NCBI GenBank assembly: GCA_001689405.1
Contig: LUJO01000042.1
Location: forward strand, 1 to 64,000
Direction: 5' to 3'
DNA from: Candidatus Homeothermus arabinoxylanisolvens
GTDB taxonomy: Bacteria > Bacteroidota > Bacteroidia > Bacteroidales > Muribaculaceae
DNA length: 64,000 nt
The position numbers and the translations under genes are program-made. Positions 1 to 9,055 of this stretch are shown piece by piece. Positions within the stretch are counted from its first letter, which is position 1. Every line of letters starts with the position of its first letter. Below the pieces are notes generated by a model. That model did not search any database. It was not told the DNA's origin and was given only the letters and a program-made list of their open reading frames with translations.

Positions 1-334
1 GATTTTCTGATTCGATATAACATATATTTTTATGAATTTAAGGTAATATAGGATTTATATTCCTGCCATTATTCTGAATTCTGACGGCGTTATATCTAAA
101 GATAGATACAAAATTTCGTATTGTGGCAATGCTATGTTTTTAACCGATATTATGGTCATATTCAGGATAAAGTTATTGTTTTCGCAAAGATAATTTATTC
201 AAGGGAAATATCAGGCATTTGCGTATGATATAGTTGTATCTTAGTCCCTAAGTAAGGATTTGATTAAATATCTATAAAAGTGACATTGTGAAAAATAAGT
301 AGTAACTTTGCGGCGACTATAAACCGATTATTAT
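1..334. other. AT-rich leader region, no gene seen
   Basis: This stretch before marC has no open frame that looks like a gene. It is AT-rich and probably holds the end of an upstream transcription unit and the marC promoter. A -7 box (TAACTTTG) lies at 303-310, about 25 nt before the marC start codon. The matching -33 element is poor: the nearest TTGTG, at 286-290, is closer than the usual 19-21 nt. Confidence 0.5.
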
Positions 335-985
335 ATGGACAGTCTGCTTCCGTTCGCATTTATTTGCTTGACGTCGTTTTTTACATTGACCAATCCGCTC
401 GGCACCATGCCGGTATTCCTTTCGATGACCAAAGGCATTGACAATGAACAACGTGCGCGCATTGTCAAGCGTGCCACCATAGTGTCGTTTGTAATTCTCA
501 TCAGTTTTACCGTGTGCGGTCAGGTGCTGTTCAGCCTTTTCGGCATTTCGACCAACGGCTTCCGCATTGCCGCCGGCTTCATTATCATGAAGATCGGCTT
601 TGACATGCTTCAGGCCAAGTATTCACATACGAAGCTGAAGGATGACGAGGTGAAAGTGTATGCCAACGACATATCGATAACTCCGCTGTCGATACCGATG
701 CTGTGCGGCCCCGGGGCCATAGCCAACGGCATCATGCTCATGGAGAATGCCGCCACATGGGAGATGAAGGCCACGCTTATAGGCAGCATCGCCATCATAT
801 ATCTGCTTACATACCTCATACTTCGGGCGTCGACACGGCTTGTGCCTATACTCGGCGAGACGGGCAACAACGTCATGATGCGTCTTATGGGACTGATACT
901 TATGGTGATAGCCGTGGAGTGCTTCGTGGGAGGCCTGAAGCCTATAATGGTTGACATAATCAAGGCCGGCAACGGACTGTTATGA
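335..985 (+). CDS. MarC family integral membrane protein
   Basis: This 216-aa, strongly hydrophobic protein belongs to the MarC/UPF0056 family of inner-membrane proteins, which usually have about six transmembrane helices. The N-terminal part with the short motif TNPLGTMPVF and the later PLSIPMLCGPGAIA segment are what I recognise of the family. The family was once linked to multiple antibiotic resistance, but that was not upheld and the substrate is unknown. The ATG at 335 sits just after a -7-like promoter box at 303-310. The MATE pump gene starts 23 bp downstream on the same strand, so the two are probably co-transcribed. Family assignment is firm, function is not. Confidence 0.9.
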   Translation: MDSLLPFAFICLTSFFTLTNPLGTMPVFLSMTKGIDNEQRARIVKRATIVSFVILISFTVCGQVLFSLFGISTNGFRIAAGFIIMKIGFDMLQAKYSHTKLKDDEVKVYANDISITPLSIPMLCGPGAIANGIMLMENAATWEMKATLIGSIAIIYLLTYLILRASTRLVPILGETGNNVMMRLMGLILMVIAVECFVGGLKPIMVDIIKAGNGLL

Positions 986-1008
986 TGTCAGTCACGCAGG
1001 TGTGACCT

Positions 1009-2424
1009 ATGAAACTTACTGAAGGCACCGAACTGTTAGGGCTTATAAGGTCGGGTGGTGAACTTGACGGCCGCCGTAAGCTGCTCCTTACCGTGAAGCT
1101 GAGCGCTCCCGCTATTGTGGCGCAGCTGTCGTCGATAGTCATGCAGTTTATCGACGCATCGATGGTGGGGCATCTCGGTGCCGAGGCATCGGCTTCGATA
1201 GGTATCGTGTCGACCACCACATGGCTCTTTTGGGGCATGCTCACTGCGCTTGCCACCGGATTTTCGGTTCAGGTGGCCCATGCCATAGGAGCCGGCGAGC
1301 TTTCACGCGCGCGCTCCATATTTCGTCAGGCCATAACCTCGACGGTTGTGTTCAGCCTGTTGCTGGCCGCCGTAGGATGCGGCATAAGCGGCGGTCTGCC
1401 GCGATGGCTCGGGGGCGCCGATGACATATGTCACGACGCGAGTCTGTACTTCTTTGTGTTTGCACTGTTTCTTCCCGCTCTGCAGCTCAACTTCTTGGGC
1501 GGGGCCATGCTGCGTTGCAGCGGCAACATGCACGTGCCGAGTCTGCTCAACATGTTCATGTGTGTCATGGATGTGGTGTTTAATTTCTTTCTGATATTTC
1601 CGGCACGCGATATCGACATATTCGGTGTGGGCATGTTCATGCCCGGCGCCGGTCTCGGAGTGCTCGGAGCCGCGCTCGGCACCGTTTTTGCCGAGACAGT
1701 GACGGCCGTGCTTATGATGTGGTATGCATGTGCGTGTTCCAAAGAGCTCGCCATAGCGGGAGAGAAGGGCGTATTCCGTCCCCGGCGCGACTGTCTGCGC
1801 AAGGCGGCGCGTATATCGCTTCCCATGGGAGCGGAGCATGCCGTGCTGTGCAGCGCACAGATATTTCTTACGGTCATCGTGGCCCCGCTCGGCACCTTCG
1901 CCATAGCCGCCAATGCCTTTGCCATAACAGCCGAGAGTCTGTGCTATATGCCGGGCTACGGCATAGCCGACGCCGCCACCACGCTTGTGGGGCAGAGCCT
2001 CGGAGCGGGGCGTCGCGAGCTTACCCGCAGTTTCGCTTGGATATCGGTGTGGCTCGGTATCGGGGTCATGACTGTCATGGGCATAATTATGTATGTGGCC
2101 GCTCCGTTGATAATGGGCATAATGACTGCCGTGGAGCCGATAAGAGAACTCGGCGCCGCCGCATTGAGGATCGAGGCGTTCGCCGAGCCTATGTTTGCGG
2201 CGTCGATAGTGGCTTACGGCGTTTTTGTGGGAGCGGGTGACACTCTTGTGCCGAGTGTCATGAACCTCGGCAGCATGTGGGTCGTGCGCATCACTCTGGC
2301 AGCTCTGCTTGCTCCTGTCATGGGGCTTCAGGGCGTATGGCTGGCTATGTGTATCGAATTGTGCTTCCGCGGAGCCATATTTCTTGTGCGCCTGCGCTAC
2401 GGAAACTGGATGAAGCGTTTATGA
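1009..2424 (+). CDS. MATE family efflux transporter
   Basis: This 471-aa protein is a multidrug and toxin extrusion family transporter. It should export cationic compounds across the inner membrane in exchange for Na+ or H+. Two MatE domains of about six helices each are apparent. The first begins with SAPAIVAQLSSIVMQFIDASMVGHLG-like residues around 35-60, cited here only as a position. The second half has the conserved Gly/Pro-rich helices around residues 265-330. Length is normal for the family. About 25 hydrophilic residues precede the first helix, so a later start is possible but nothing forces it. It follows marC by 23 bp. The substrate cannot be read from sequence. Confidence 0.9.
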   Translation: MKLTEGTELLGLIRSGGELDGRRKLLLTVKLSAPAIVAQLSSIVMQFIDASMVGHLGAEASASIGIVSTTTWLFWGMLTALATGFSVQVAHAIGAGELSRARSIFRQAITSTVVFSLLLAAVGCGISGGLPRWLGGADDICHDASLYFFVFALFLPALQLNFLGGAMLRCSGNMHVPSLLNMFMCVMDVVFNFFLIFPARDIDIFGVGMFMPGAGLGVLGAALGTVFAETVTAVLMMWYACACSKELAIAGEKGVFRPRRDCLRKAARISLPMGAEHAVLCSAQIFLTVIVAPLGTFAIAANAFAITAESLCYMPGYGIADAATTLVGQSLGAGRRELTRSFAWISVWLGIGVMTVMGIIMYVAAPLIMGIMTAVEPIRELGAAALRIEAFAEPMFAASIVAYGVFVGAGDTLVPSVMNLGSMWVVRITLAALLAPVMGLQGVWLAMCIELCFRGAIFLVRLRYGNWMKRL

Positions 2425-2535
2425 CCCGGCGTAACCATGCGAAAATGGTATGTACTCGGGTAAAAATGGTAATCGTACATAGGACCGGAACTTGTAATTT
2501 TGTACCCTACGAAAAAATATACAATACTAAATGAT

Positions 2536-3381
2536 ATGGAACTTATAAAGGATAGAGAGTTTGGCGGCGAACGTCCGTTGTTCGCATCACACGGCCTGAT
2601 ACTTGAGAATGTCACTGTACATGCCGGCGAGTCGGCTGTCAAGGAGTGCAGCGACATTACGGCTGTCAACTGCCGGTTTGAGGGCAAGTATCCGTTCTGG
2701 CATGTCGACGGTTTTGTTATAAAAAACTGTCTGTTCACTTCGGGAGCGCGTGCGGCGCTGTGGTATTCGCGCGGGCTTCAGATGAGCGACACTCTTGTAG
2801 AAGCACCGAAAATGTTTCGCGAGATGGACGGCATAAGTCTCGAAAACGTGACTATACCTGATGCGCAGGAGACATTGTGGCACTGCCGCAACGTGAAGTT
2901 GCGCGACGTGCGTGTCGACAATGCCGACTACCTGTTCATGCACAGCGAGAATATCGACATAGACCGTTATGTGCAGAACGGCAATTACTCATTTCAGTAC
3001 TGCCGCAATGTCATCATACGCAATGCGGTCATAAACTCCAAAGATGCCTTCTGGGGCACCGAGAATGTCACTGTCATAGACTCGGAGATACACGGAGAGT
3101 ATCTCGGCTGGCATTCGCGCAACCTGCATCTTGTAAACTGCCGCATATCAGGCACGCAGGCATTGTGCTATGCGAGCGGACTCGTCATGGAGAACTGCAC
3201 TATGGATGCCGATGCCGACCTCTGTTTCGAGTACAGCACCGTCGATGCACGTATTGCCGGTCATGTGACAAGTGTGAAAAATCCCGCTTCGGGACATATT
3301 GTAGCCGACAGCATAGGCGAAATCATCCTTGACGGCAACATAAAGGCACCCGCCGACTGTGTAATCGATACAAGAAAGTAA
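2536..3381 (+). CDS. DUF3737 family right-handed beta-helix protein
   Basis: The 281-aa product fits the DUF3737 family: short repeated strands with recurring N-(I/V)-x-(I/V) patterns (ENVTI, KNCLF, ENVTV, VNCRI), as in right-handed parallel beta-helices. No signal peptide is seen, so it is probably cytosolic. The open frame extends 12 codons upstream to 2500, but I place the start at the ATG at 2536. That codon begins the family-typical MELIKDREFGGERPLF, and the upstream codons overlap a TAATTTTG promoter-like box at 2495-2502. The MalY-type lyase starts 2 bp after its stop codon, so the two are translationally linked. The biochemical role of the family is unknown to me. Confidence 0.85.
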   Translation: MELIKDREFGGERPLFASHGLILENVTVHAGESAVKECSDITAVNCRFEGKYPFWHVDGFVIKNCLFTSGARAALWYSRGLQMSDTLVEAPKMFREMDGISLENVTIPDAQETLWHCRNVKLRDVRVDNADYLFMHSENIDIDRYVQNGNYSFQYCRNVIIRNAVINSKDAFWGTENVTVIDSEIHGEYLGWHSRNLHLVNCRISGTQALCYASGLVMENCTMDADADLCFEYSTVDARIAGHVTSVKNPASGHIVADSIGEIILDGNIKAPADCVIDTRK

Positions 3382-3383
3382 CT

Positions 3384-4565
3384 ATGCGCTATGACTTTGA
3401 CAAACCGATAGTACGGCGCGGTTCAGGCTCATACAAATGGGATAGCGCGGCCGACCGCGATATGCTGCCCATGTGGGTGGCCGACATGGACTTCCGTACG
3501 GCTCCGGCTGTCATCGACGCGCTCCGCCGCAGGGTGGAGCATGGCGTTTTCGGCTATACGCTGGTGCCTGACGGGTACTACAAGGCTGTCATTGACTGGT
3601 TTGGCCGGCGACATGGGTTGGAGTTGGAGCGTGAGTGGTTCATATATACGTCGGGAGTGGTGCCGGCTGTATCGGCCATCATAAAGGCGCTGGCTTCGCC
3701 GGGCGCCGGCGTGCTTCTGTTGACTCCCGTATATAATTGCTTCTTCTCGTCGATAAGAAACAATGGCTGTCATGCAGTGGAGAGCGCACTTCTGTATGAT
3801 GACGGAACGTATACGATAGACTTCGATGACTTCGAGCGCAAGGCTGCCGGCAATGATGTAAAGCTGTTTTTGTTGTGCAATCCTCATAATCCCGGAGGCA
3901 GGGTGTGGAGTGCCGGTGAATTGCGCCGTCTCGGCGACATATGCCGGCGTCACGGAGTCATCGTCGTGGCCGACGAGATACACTGCGAGCTTGTGTTTCC
4001 CGGCTATCGCTACGTGCCTTTCGCTTCTTTAGGACCGGAGTATCGTGACAATTCGGTGACCTGTGTGTCGCCGAGCAAAGCGTTCAATATAGCCGGACTT
4101 CAGATAGCCAACATCATAGTGTCCGATGCAGCGAGGCGTGCGTTGATAGACAAAGCCATAAACGTCAATGAGGTGTGCGATGTCAATCCTTTCGGCGTGG
4201 AGGCGCTCATGGCGGCATATAACGAGGGCGGTGAGTGGCTTGACCGGCTGGTGGAGTACCTGTACGGCAATTACAGGTATCTTAAGGATTATATGGAGAG
4301 CCGATTTCCGGAGCTTACTGTCACTCGGCTTGAGGGAACATACCTCGCATGGATCGACTGCCGGGCGCTCAAAGTCGCGTCATCCTGCATTGAGGAGAGC
4401 CTGAAGAGCGAAGTGCATCTGTGGATAAACGGCGGCACTCATTACGGTGAGGCCGGCGAGGGCTTTGTACGCATAAATTTTGCCTGTCCGCGCAGTGTTC
4501 TCGCTTCGGGACTCGACCGATTCGCCCGTTGGCTCACTTGCCATATGGACTTTGGGCGTCAATGA
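3384..4565 (+). CDS. MalY/PatB family pyridoxal-phosphate aminotransferase / C-S lyase
   Basis: This 393-aa fold-type I PLP enzyme is of the MalY/PatB group, which cleaves the C-S bond of cystathionine or cysteine conjugates (cystathionine beta-lyase activity). The Schiff-base lysine is K232 in SPSKAFN. The cofactor-binding D197 is in VVADEIH, and the N166-P-x-N169-P motif is in CNPHNPGG. The N-terminal WVADMDF motif is typical of MalY/PatB rather than of AspC. Length is normal. It starts 2 bp after the DUF3737 gene and is followed by a strong bidirectional terminator. It could act in methionine synthesis or cysteine desulfuration; sequence alone does not decide. Confidence 0.88.
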   Translation: MRYDFDKPIVRRGSGSYKWDSAADRDMLPMWVADMDFRTAPAVIDALRRRVEHGVFGYTLVPDGYYKAVIDWFGRRHGLELEREWFIYTSGVVPAVSAIIKALASPGAGVLLLTPVYNCFFSSIRNNGCHAVESALLYDDGTYTIDFDDFERKAAGNDVKLFLLCNPHNPGGRVWSAGELRRLGDICRRHGVIVVADEIHCELVFPGYRYVPFASLGPEYRDNSVTCVSPSKAFNIAGLQIANIIVSDAARRALIDKAINVNEVCDVNPFGVEALMAAYNEGGEWLDRLVEYLYGNYRYLKDYMESRFPELTVTRLEGTYLAWIDCRALKVASSCIEESLKSEVHLWINGGTHYGEAGEGFVRINFACPRSVLASGLDRFARWLTCHMDFGRQ

Positions 4566-4580
4566 TTTTTCTGATGTATA

Positions 4581-4619
4581 AAAAACGGAGCCGCACTTAC
4601 ATTGTGCAGCTCCGTTTTT
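4581..4619. terminator. Bidirectional intrinsic terminator
   Basis: A 16-bp inverted repeat (one mismatch) with a 7-nt loop at 4597-4603 has AAAAA on its left flank and TTTTT on its right flank. It can therefore stop transcription in both directions. It lies between the convergent malY-like gene (+) and the last gene of the receptor/protease operon (-), 24 bp from the latter's stop. Confidence 0.9.
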
Positions 4620-4643
4620 GTTATGTGACATGTCAATCGGTTG

Positions 4644-6851
4644 TCAGCTCTGCATACGGTTGAGGGTCTGCAGCAGTTCGGCGCTCAGGGCGGCGGGGAG
4701 GTCGTCGCGCTTGAGCATGCGCCGGCAGAAGTCTATGATTTCCTGTCGGCGTACGGAGTGGTTGAACCATCCGAGAGCCTCGGCCATAGTCACGCGTACG
4801 GCATCTGAATTTGTCGGGTCTTCGATTATATTCAGATATAGGTCAAGATGAGGATGGTAGGGGTTGTTGCGCACAAAGCGTATGGATGACATGCGTTTGT
4901 CGTCGCTGAGCGTCGTGTCGGCTATCTCGTCGTTAGTACGTTTGACAAAATTTTCATGGGTTCTTCTGAGTCCTTTTATCACCCGTTCTTTTTCAGCCTC
5001 GGCGTTGTAGCGGTTGGCTGACGCGTAGTAGTCATTGACTGCGGCAACTACATCATCGAGGGGGAATAACGACAGTGAGTTGCTGGCGTTGTAAGCGGCA
5101 CGTGCACGCTCGTTTCCGTCGATGTACAGGAATATGAGCGCGGGCAGCAGCGACTTGTCGCCTATGTTGCCTGCATGGTCGGCGCATAGACGGGCCACGA
5201 GCTCATACGGGTCGTTGACTCCGAGTTTTACAGCCTCCGTGAAGTCTGCATTGTTGTAGCGGCTAAGTAGTTTTACAGCCTCCATGCGCACGGTGTTGAA
5301 AGGCGATGTGCGGTATACTTCCAGCAGCATGGGCGACATGGTGCGGTCCGTGTCGGCATCGGCAAGCATGCGCAGTGCCAGTGACTGTACATCGGCATAG
5401 GGCGAGTCGAGCAGGCCTTTCCAATAGGCGGTGTCGTTCTTGCGCAGCGTGGCGTCGGCCGACATCGTGTTGGCTTCCACCGGGGCGAAGCGTAGGGTGG
5501 GGTCGCCCATCAGGTGTCCTTCAAGTGTGGCTACAAGGCGGTTGTACTGTCCTACGCGCATGCCGTGAGAGAGCAGACCTATCATTTCAATCGTCCAGCG
5601 GTCCTGCAGTACGTTGCGGGTGTTGCCCTGCGCGGCGAGTGTGCCTCCGTCATTGAACAGATATTCGCCGGCTATATAGTCGTCCTCGTGGAAGGAGCCG
5701 TTGTAGCATGCGTCAAACATGACAACCTTGGGCCATGTGGTGCGGTTGTGGAAGTCCTCGGCCTCGATGTTGATCTCGCTGCTCTCTATGGAGTCCTTGC
5801 GCCAGTATTCGGGGTCGTTAAGGTCCTTGAAAAAGTCATTGTTAAGTGCATACTCTTTGGCAAAGGCCTCGATGACCTCGTTTTCGGGATTGCCCTTCTT
5901 TATGGCGCGGCGCACTCGTGAATATATCGAATTCTTAAGCAGCTCGTAACGGTCGTTGTCGCCTATGGCCGGTTTGCTGCCGTTTATGTACTGGGTCGTG
6001 GGCGCTCCGTGTTCATGAAACATGAACAGGTCGACTTCCGGACGCTGTAGTTCGTCAAAGAGTTTGTACTTCATGGGGTGTTTCATCCTGAAGTTCCAGT
6101 GCTTGAAGTCGGTGGCGGAGTTGAATGCGAGGGGGAAGTTCTCGCGATAAGCCTTCTCCTCGTCCATCCATGCTATGAGGCAGTCGGAGTTGTAGCCGTG
6201 GCCGTTAAACGACACCACATGGTCAAGACGGTCATCCTTCATCGCTTCTTTGGCTTTGGCGGCTTTGTCGAGGAAGCGGCTTACAGCCTGATATTTGTCA
6301 CCGCCGCGCAGTTTCGGATAGCGTATGCGTGCCGAGTAAAAGGTCGGGTTCAACCGTTGGGGAGAGTCCTCGGTAAGTTCGTAATAGAACAGATGGGGCT
6401 GCTCTTCGTCCTGCTTGAGAAACCGGAAGTTCATGTCAAGACAGTCATAGAAGCGGTCGGAAGGCACCGATGATTCTATGAACGGGAATTTGTCCTCGTT
6501 CATCTTGAATGCGGTGGTCATGTGCTGGGCGTTTCTTACCATGGCCACGGGCACATCGCCCACGAGCACAATGCCCTCAAGACCGGGAGCCTCGTCGTAT
6601 ACTTTCTTTATGGCGTCCCTGACATCCTGCGGCGACTTCCAGTCATCGCGTACTATATAGGTAGCGAGGCCGTCGTTCTGTACGGCATCGCGGTAGCGCA
6701 GCATAGCGGGCTTTGTGGCTTGGTATGTGGCGTTGTCGGTTATTATGGCAAACGACACGGGTATGTCCTGTCGGGTCGGCTTTTCCACCACGGGAGCGGC
6801 AGTTGCGCCCAATGCGGCACATCCGAGCAGCAGTGTATATAAGAGTTTCAT
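4644..6851 (-). CDS. Gingipain-like (C25) cysteine protease with C-terminal HEAT-like repeats, copy A
   Basis: This 735-aa secreted or periplasmic protein has a signal peptide (about residues 1-19, ending ATAAP). It has a caspase-like C25 peptidase core and an alpha-helical C-terminal third that looks like HEAT repeats (about 470-735). The C25 reading rests on three points. H281 sits in FHEHG and C382 in DACYNGSF, closely resembling the catalytic His-Gly and Cys-x-Asn-Gly of gingipains. A PSDRFYD motif lies near 130. A GDPTLRF motif lies near 449, comparable with GDP-x-L in PorU and gingipains. No sorting domain is visible. It is the last gene of a five-gene unit, 16 bp after its paralogue. 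Substrate and actual activity are unknown. Confidence 0.75.
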   Translation of the reverse strand: MKLLYTLLLGCAALGATAAPVVEKPTRQDIPVSFAIITDNATYQATKPAMLRYRDAVQNDGLATYIVRDDWKSPQDVRDAIKKVYDEAPGLEGIVLVGDVPVAMVRNAQHMTTAFKMNEDKFPFIESSVPSDRFYDCLDMNFRFLKQDEEQPHLFYYELTEDSPQRLNPTFYSARIRYPKLRGGDKYQAVSRFLDKAAKAKEAMKDDRLDHVVSFNGHGYNSDCLIAWMDEEKAYRENFPLAFNSATDFKHWNFRMKHPMKYKLFDELQRPEVDLFMFHEHGAPTTQYINGSKPAIGDNDRYELLKNSIYSRVRRAIKKGNPENEVIEAFAKEYALNNDFFKDLNDPEYWRKDSIESSEINIEAEDFHNRTTWPKVVMFDACYNGSFHEDDYIAGEYLFNDGGTLAAQGNTRNVLQDRWTIEMIGLLSHGMRVGQYNRLVATLEGHLMGDPTLRFAPVEANTMSADATLRKNDTAYWKGLLDSPYADVQSLALRMLADADTDRTMSPMLLEVYRTSPFNTVRMEAVKLLSRYNNADFTEAVKLGVNDPYELVARLCADHAGNIGDKSLLPALIFLYIDGNERARAAYNASNSLSLFPLDDVVAAVNDYYASANRYNAEAEKERVIKGLRRTHENFVKRTNDEIADTTLSDDKRMSSIRFVRNNPYHPHLDLYLNIIEDPTNSDAVRVTMAEALGWFNHSVRRQEIIDFCRRMLKRDDLPAALSAELLQTLNRMQS

Positions 6852-6867
6852 ATCGTTAAATGCGGTT

Positions 6868-9030
6868 TTATTTAAGTCGGAAATAAGTACGTCGGGCCTC
6901 TTCCTTTATGGCTTTGGACGAGCCTGACGATTTACGCAGGCGGTCGCAGGCGGCCATTATCTCGTTGCGGCGGTATGACTTGTCGTACCATGCAAGGGCC
7001 TTGATCATGGCTATGCGCAGCTCCTCGTCCTCGGCGGGGTCTTCCATAAGTGCTATGTACTCGGGCAGCGAGGCATGGATGTTATTGTTGCGCAGACTGT
7101 TGGTGAATGCTATGCGCCATGTCTTGCTCGCGTTTTTGTCGAGTACGGTGGAGTCGCTCTCGGCGCGGTAGGCGTAGGCTTTGCGCAGTTTGTCGGCAAG
7201 TTCTCCCGACTTTCCGGCCAGTGCCTTGTCCACGGCTTCGGAGCTGAAGGCCCGCAGTATCATCTCGATGTTGAAGGCCACGCGCGCCGACTGGTTGTCG
7301 GCGAAGTATGCGTCGACAAGAACCGGCACATATTCGTCGTGACCCACGCGGCCCATCCAGTTGGCCGCTTTGCGTCGTATGAACTCGTTGGGGTCGTTGA
7401 CGGCTTCGGCAAGCACTTGGTCAAAGTTGGCATCGCCCAGCTTCTCAAGCAGGCTTATGGCGGTGTAACGCTCCATGGCCGCGGGCGAGGTGAGGTATAC
7501 TTCAAGCAGTATGGGCGATAGGCCCTTGTAGCCGTGACGCCACAGACGGTGCATGGCGAGGCTGCGTACGTCGGGGTGAGCGGCTTTGAGCAGTTCGAGC
7601 TCGGCCTTCTCGTTATAGGGCCGGCTGAGTATTGCGGTTATGTCGATGTCGTCGTACGAGGGCGCGAAGCGGAATGTCGGGTCGCCTATGATGTGGCTTT
7701 CGAGTATGTTGGTCTCCTGTGCCCAGTTGCCCACGCGGCCTCCGAGCCAGAGCAGCCCGAGCAGTTCGTTGGCCTGTTTGTCCTGAAGTACATTGACGCT
7801 GTTGGCGAATGTGGCCACGCATTTTCCGTCAGAGAATATGTAGCGGGCGGCTATGTTGTCGGGTTCGCGGAAGTCGCCGTTGTAGCATGCGTCAAATATG
7901 ACCATGCGGCTGTTGGGGGCGGTCTCGGTTATGTCGGTCAGCACAAGGCCGCGGCGCAGGTCGCTCAGCGAGTCGGCTTTTATCGTCTCGGGTTTGTCGT
8001 ATCCGGCCCACCAAGTGGAGTCAAGACCCATGCCGGCATACTTGCTGCTGAAATTGGCGAATTTGGCGGAGTCGCCTTTGCAACGCCGTGCCATGTAGCG
8101 CAGATACTCCTTGATAAGGTCTATGGCATCGTCGGCATATTCAACTTCGGGTGTGCCTGACAGATACTGACGTTCAGGCATGCCGTGCTCGTGGAATATC
8201 GACAGGTCGAGGTCCTCGCGGCGCAGCATGCTCATGACATCTTCCTTTGGATAGTCGCTGAAGTTGTAGCGCATGAAGCGTGCGCGGCCGGGAGCGGTGG
8301 GGGAGTCAAACGTACCCGGCATCTGCTGGCGTATGGTCAGTGCCTCCTGCGTCCACGCTGTAAGAGAATTGGAGTAAGAGCCCTCGCCCGTATAGGAGAA
8401 GAACTGGTCGAGTCTGTTGCCTGACTTGTGCTCCTTTACGGCTTTGTTGAAAAATTTCTTGATCTGTTCATGAGGTGCCTCGCCGTTTTCTATGGGTTTT
8501 ACGCGGGCGGAGTAGATCTCGCATTTTATCTGTTGCGGAGAGTCGGCTGCGAGGTCGTAGTAGAAGAATGCCGGCTCTTCCTTATCCTGCTTCAGAAAGT
8601 CAAATTTCAGGTCGAAGTCGTCGTAGAAGCGGTCGGAGGGTACCGAAGAGTCGCGGAAAGGATACTTTTCCTCATCCATCTTGAACGCCGAGGTCATGTG
8701 CTGGGCCTTGCGTATCATGGGCACCGGTATGTCGCCTACAAATACCACGCCCTCCAGTTTATGCTTTTTATACAGGTTTTTTATTACTTTCTTTACTTCT
8801 TCAGGCGACTTCCAGTCATGGTGTACGATGAAGGTCGGGAGTTGTTCTCCGGCAAGTACGTCGCAATAGTTCTGCAGTTCGCCGGCACACGCCCGCCATG
8901 TGGGGGTGTCGGTGATTACTGCAAATGACGTATTGGTGATTTTGGCGGCCGGCTTGACAACGGTCTGTGCCTGAACACCCAGACACAGACCGCTTAAAGC
9001 CACACCACTGATTAATAATCGTAAGTTCAT
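6868..9030 (-). CDS. Gingipain-like (C25) cysteine protease with C-terminal HEAT-like repeats, copy B
   Basis: This 720-aa paralogue of the adjacent downstream protein is co-linear over its whole length. It has a signal peptide ending VQAQ (about residue 22), a caspase-like core, then helical HEAT-like repeats. The presumed dyad is H282 in FHEHG and C382 in DACYNGDF, the latter even closer to the gingipain Cys-Val-Asn-Gly-Asp-Phe motif. VPSDRFYDD and GDPTFRF are also conserved. Several positions differ from copy A around the pocket, for example FNGHG in A against YTGEG in B near 215. The two probably differ in specificity, or one may be an inactive partner. It follows the DUF6850 barrel gene by 25 bp. 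Confidence 0.75.
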   Translation of the reverse strand: MNLRLLISGVALSGLCLGVQAQTVVKPAAKITNTSFAVITDTPTWRACAGELQNYCDVLAGEQLPTFIVHHDWKSPEEVKKVIKNLYKKHKLEGVVFVGDIPVPMIRKAQHMTSAFKMDEEKYPFRDSSVPSDRFYDDFDLKFDFLKQDKEEPAFFYYDLAADSPQQIKCEIYSARVKPIENGEAPHEQIKKFFNKAVKEHKSGNRLDQFFSYTGEGSYSNSLTAWTQEALTIRQQMPGTFDSPTAPGRARFMRYNFSDYPKEDVMSMLRREDLDLSIFHEHGMPERQYLSGTPEVEYADDAIDLIKEYLRYMARRCKGDSAKFANFSSKYAGMGLDSTWWAGYDKPETIKADSLSDLRRGLVLTDITETAPNSRMVIFDACYNGDFREPDNIAARYIFSDGKCVATFANSVNVLQDKQANELLGLLWLGGRVGNWAQETNILESHIIGDPTFRFAPSYDDIDITAILSRPYNEKAELELLKAAHPDVRSLAMHRLWRHGYKGLSPILLEVYLTSPAAMERYTAISLLEKLGDANFDQVLAEAVNDPNEFIRRKAANWMGRVGHDEYVPVLVDAYFADNQSARVAFNIEMILRAFSSEAVDKALAGKSGELADKLRKAYAYRAESDSTVLDKNASKTWRIAFTNSLRNNNIHASLPEYIALMEDPAEDEELRIAMIKALAWYDKSYRRNEIMAACDRLRKSSGSSKAIKEEARRTYFRLK

Positions 9031-9055
9031 TAACGGTAATGTATGATTTATGTGG

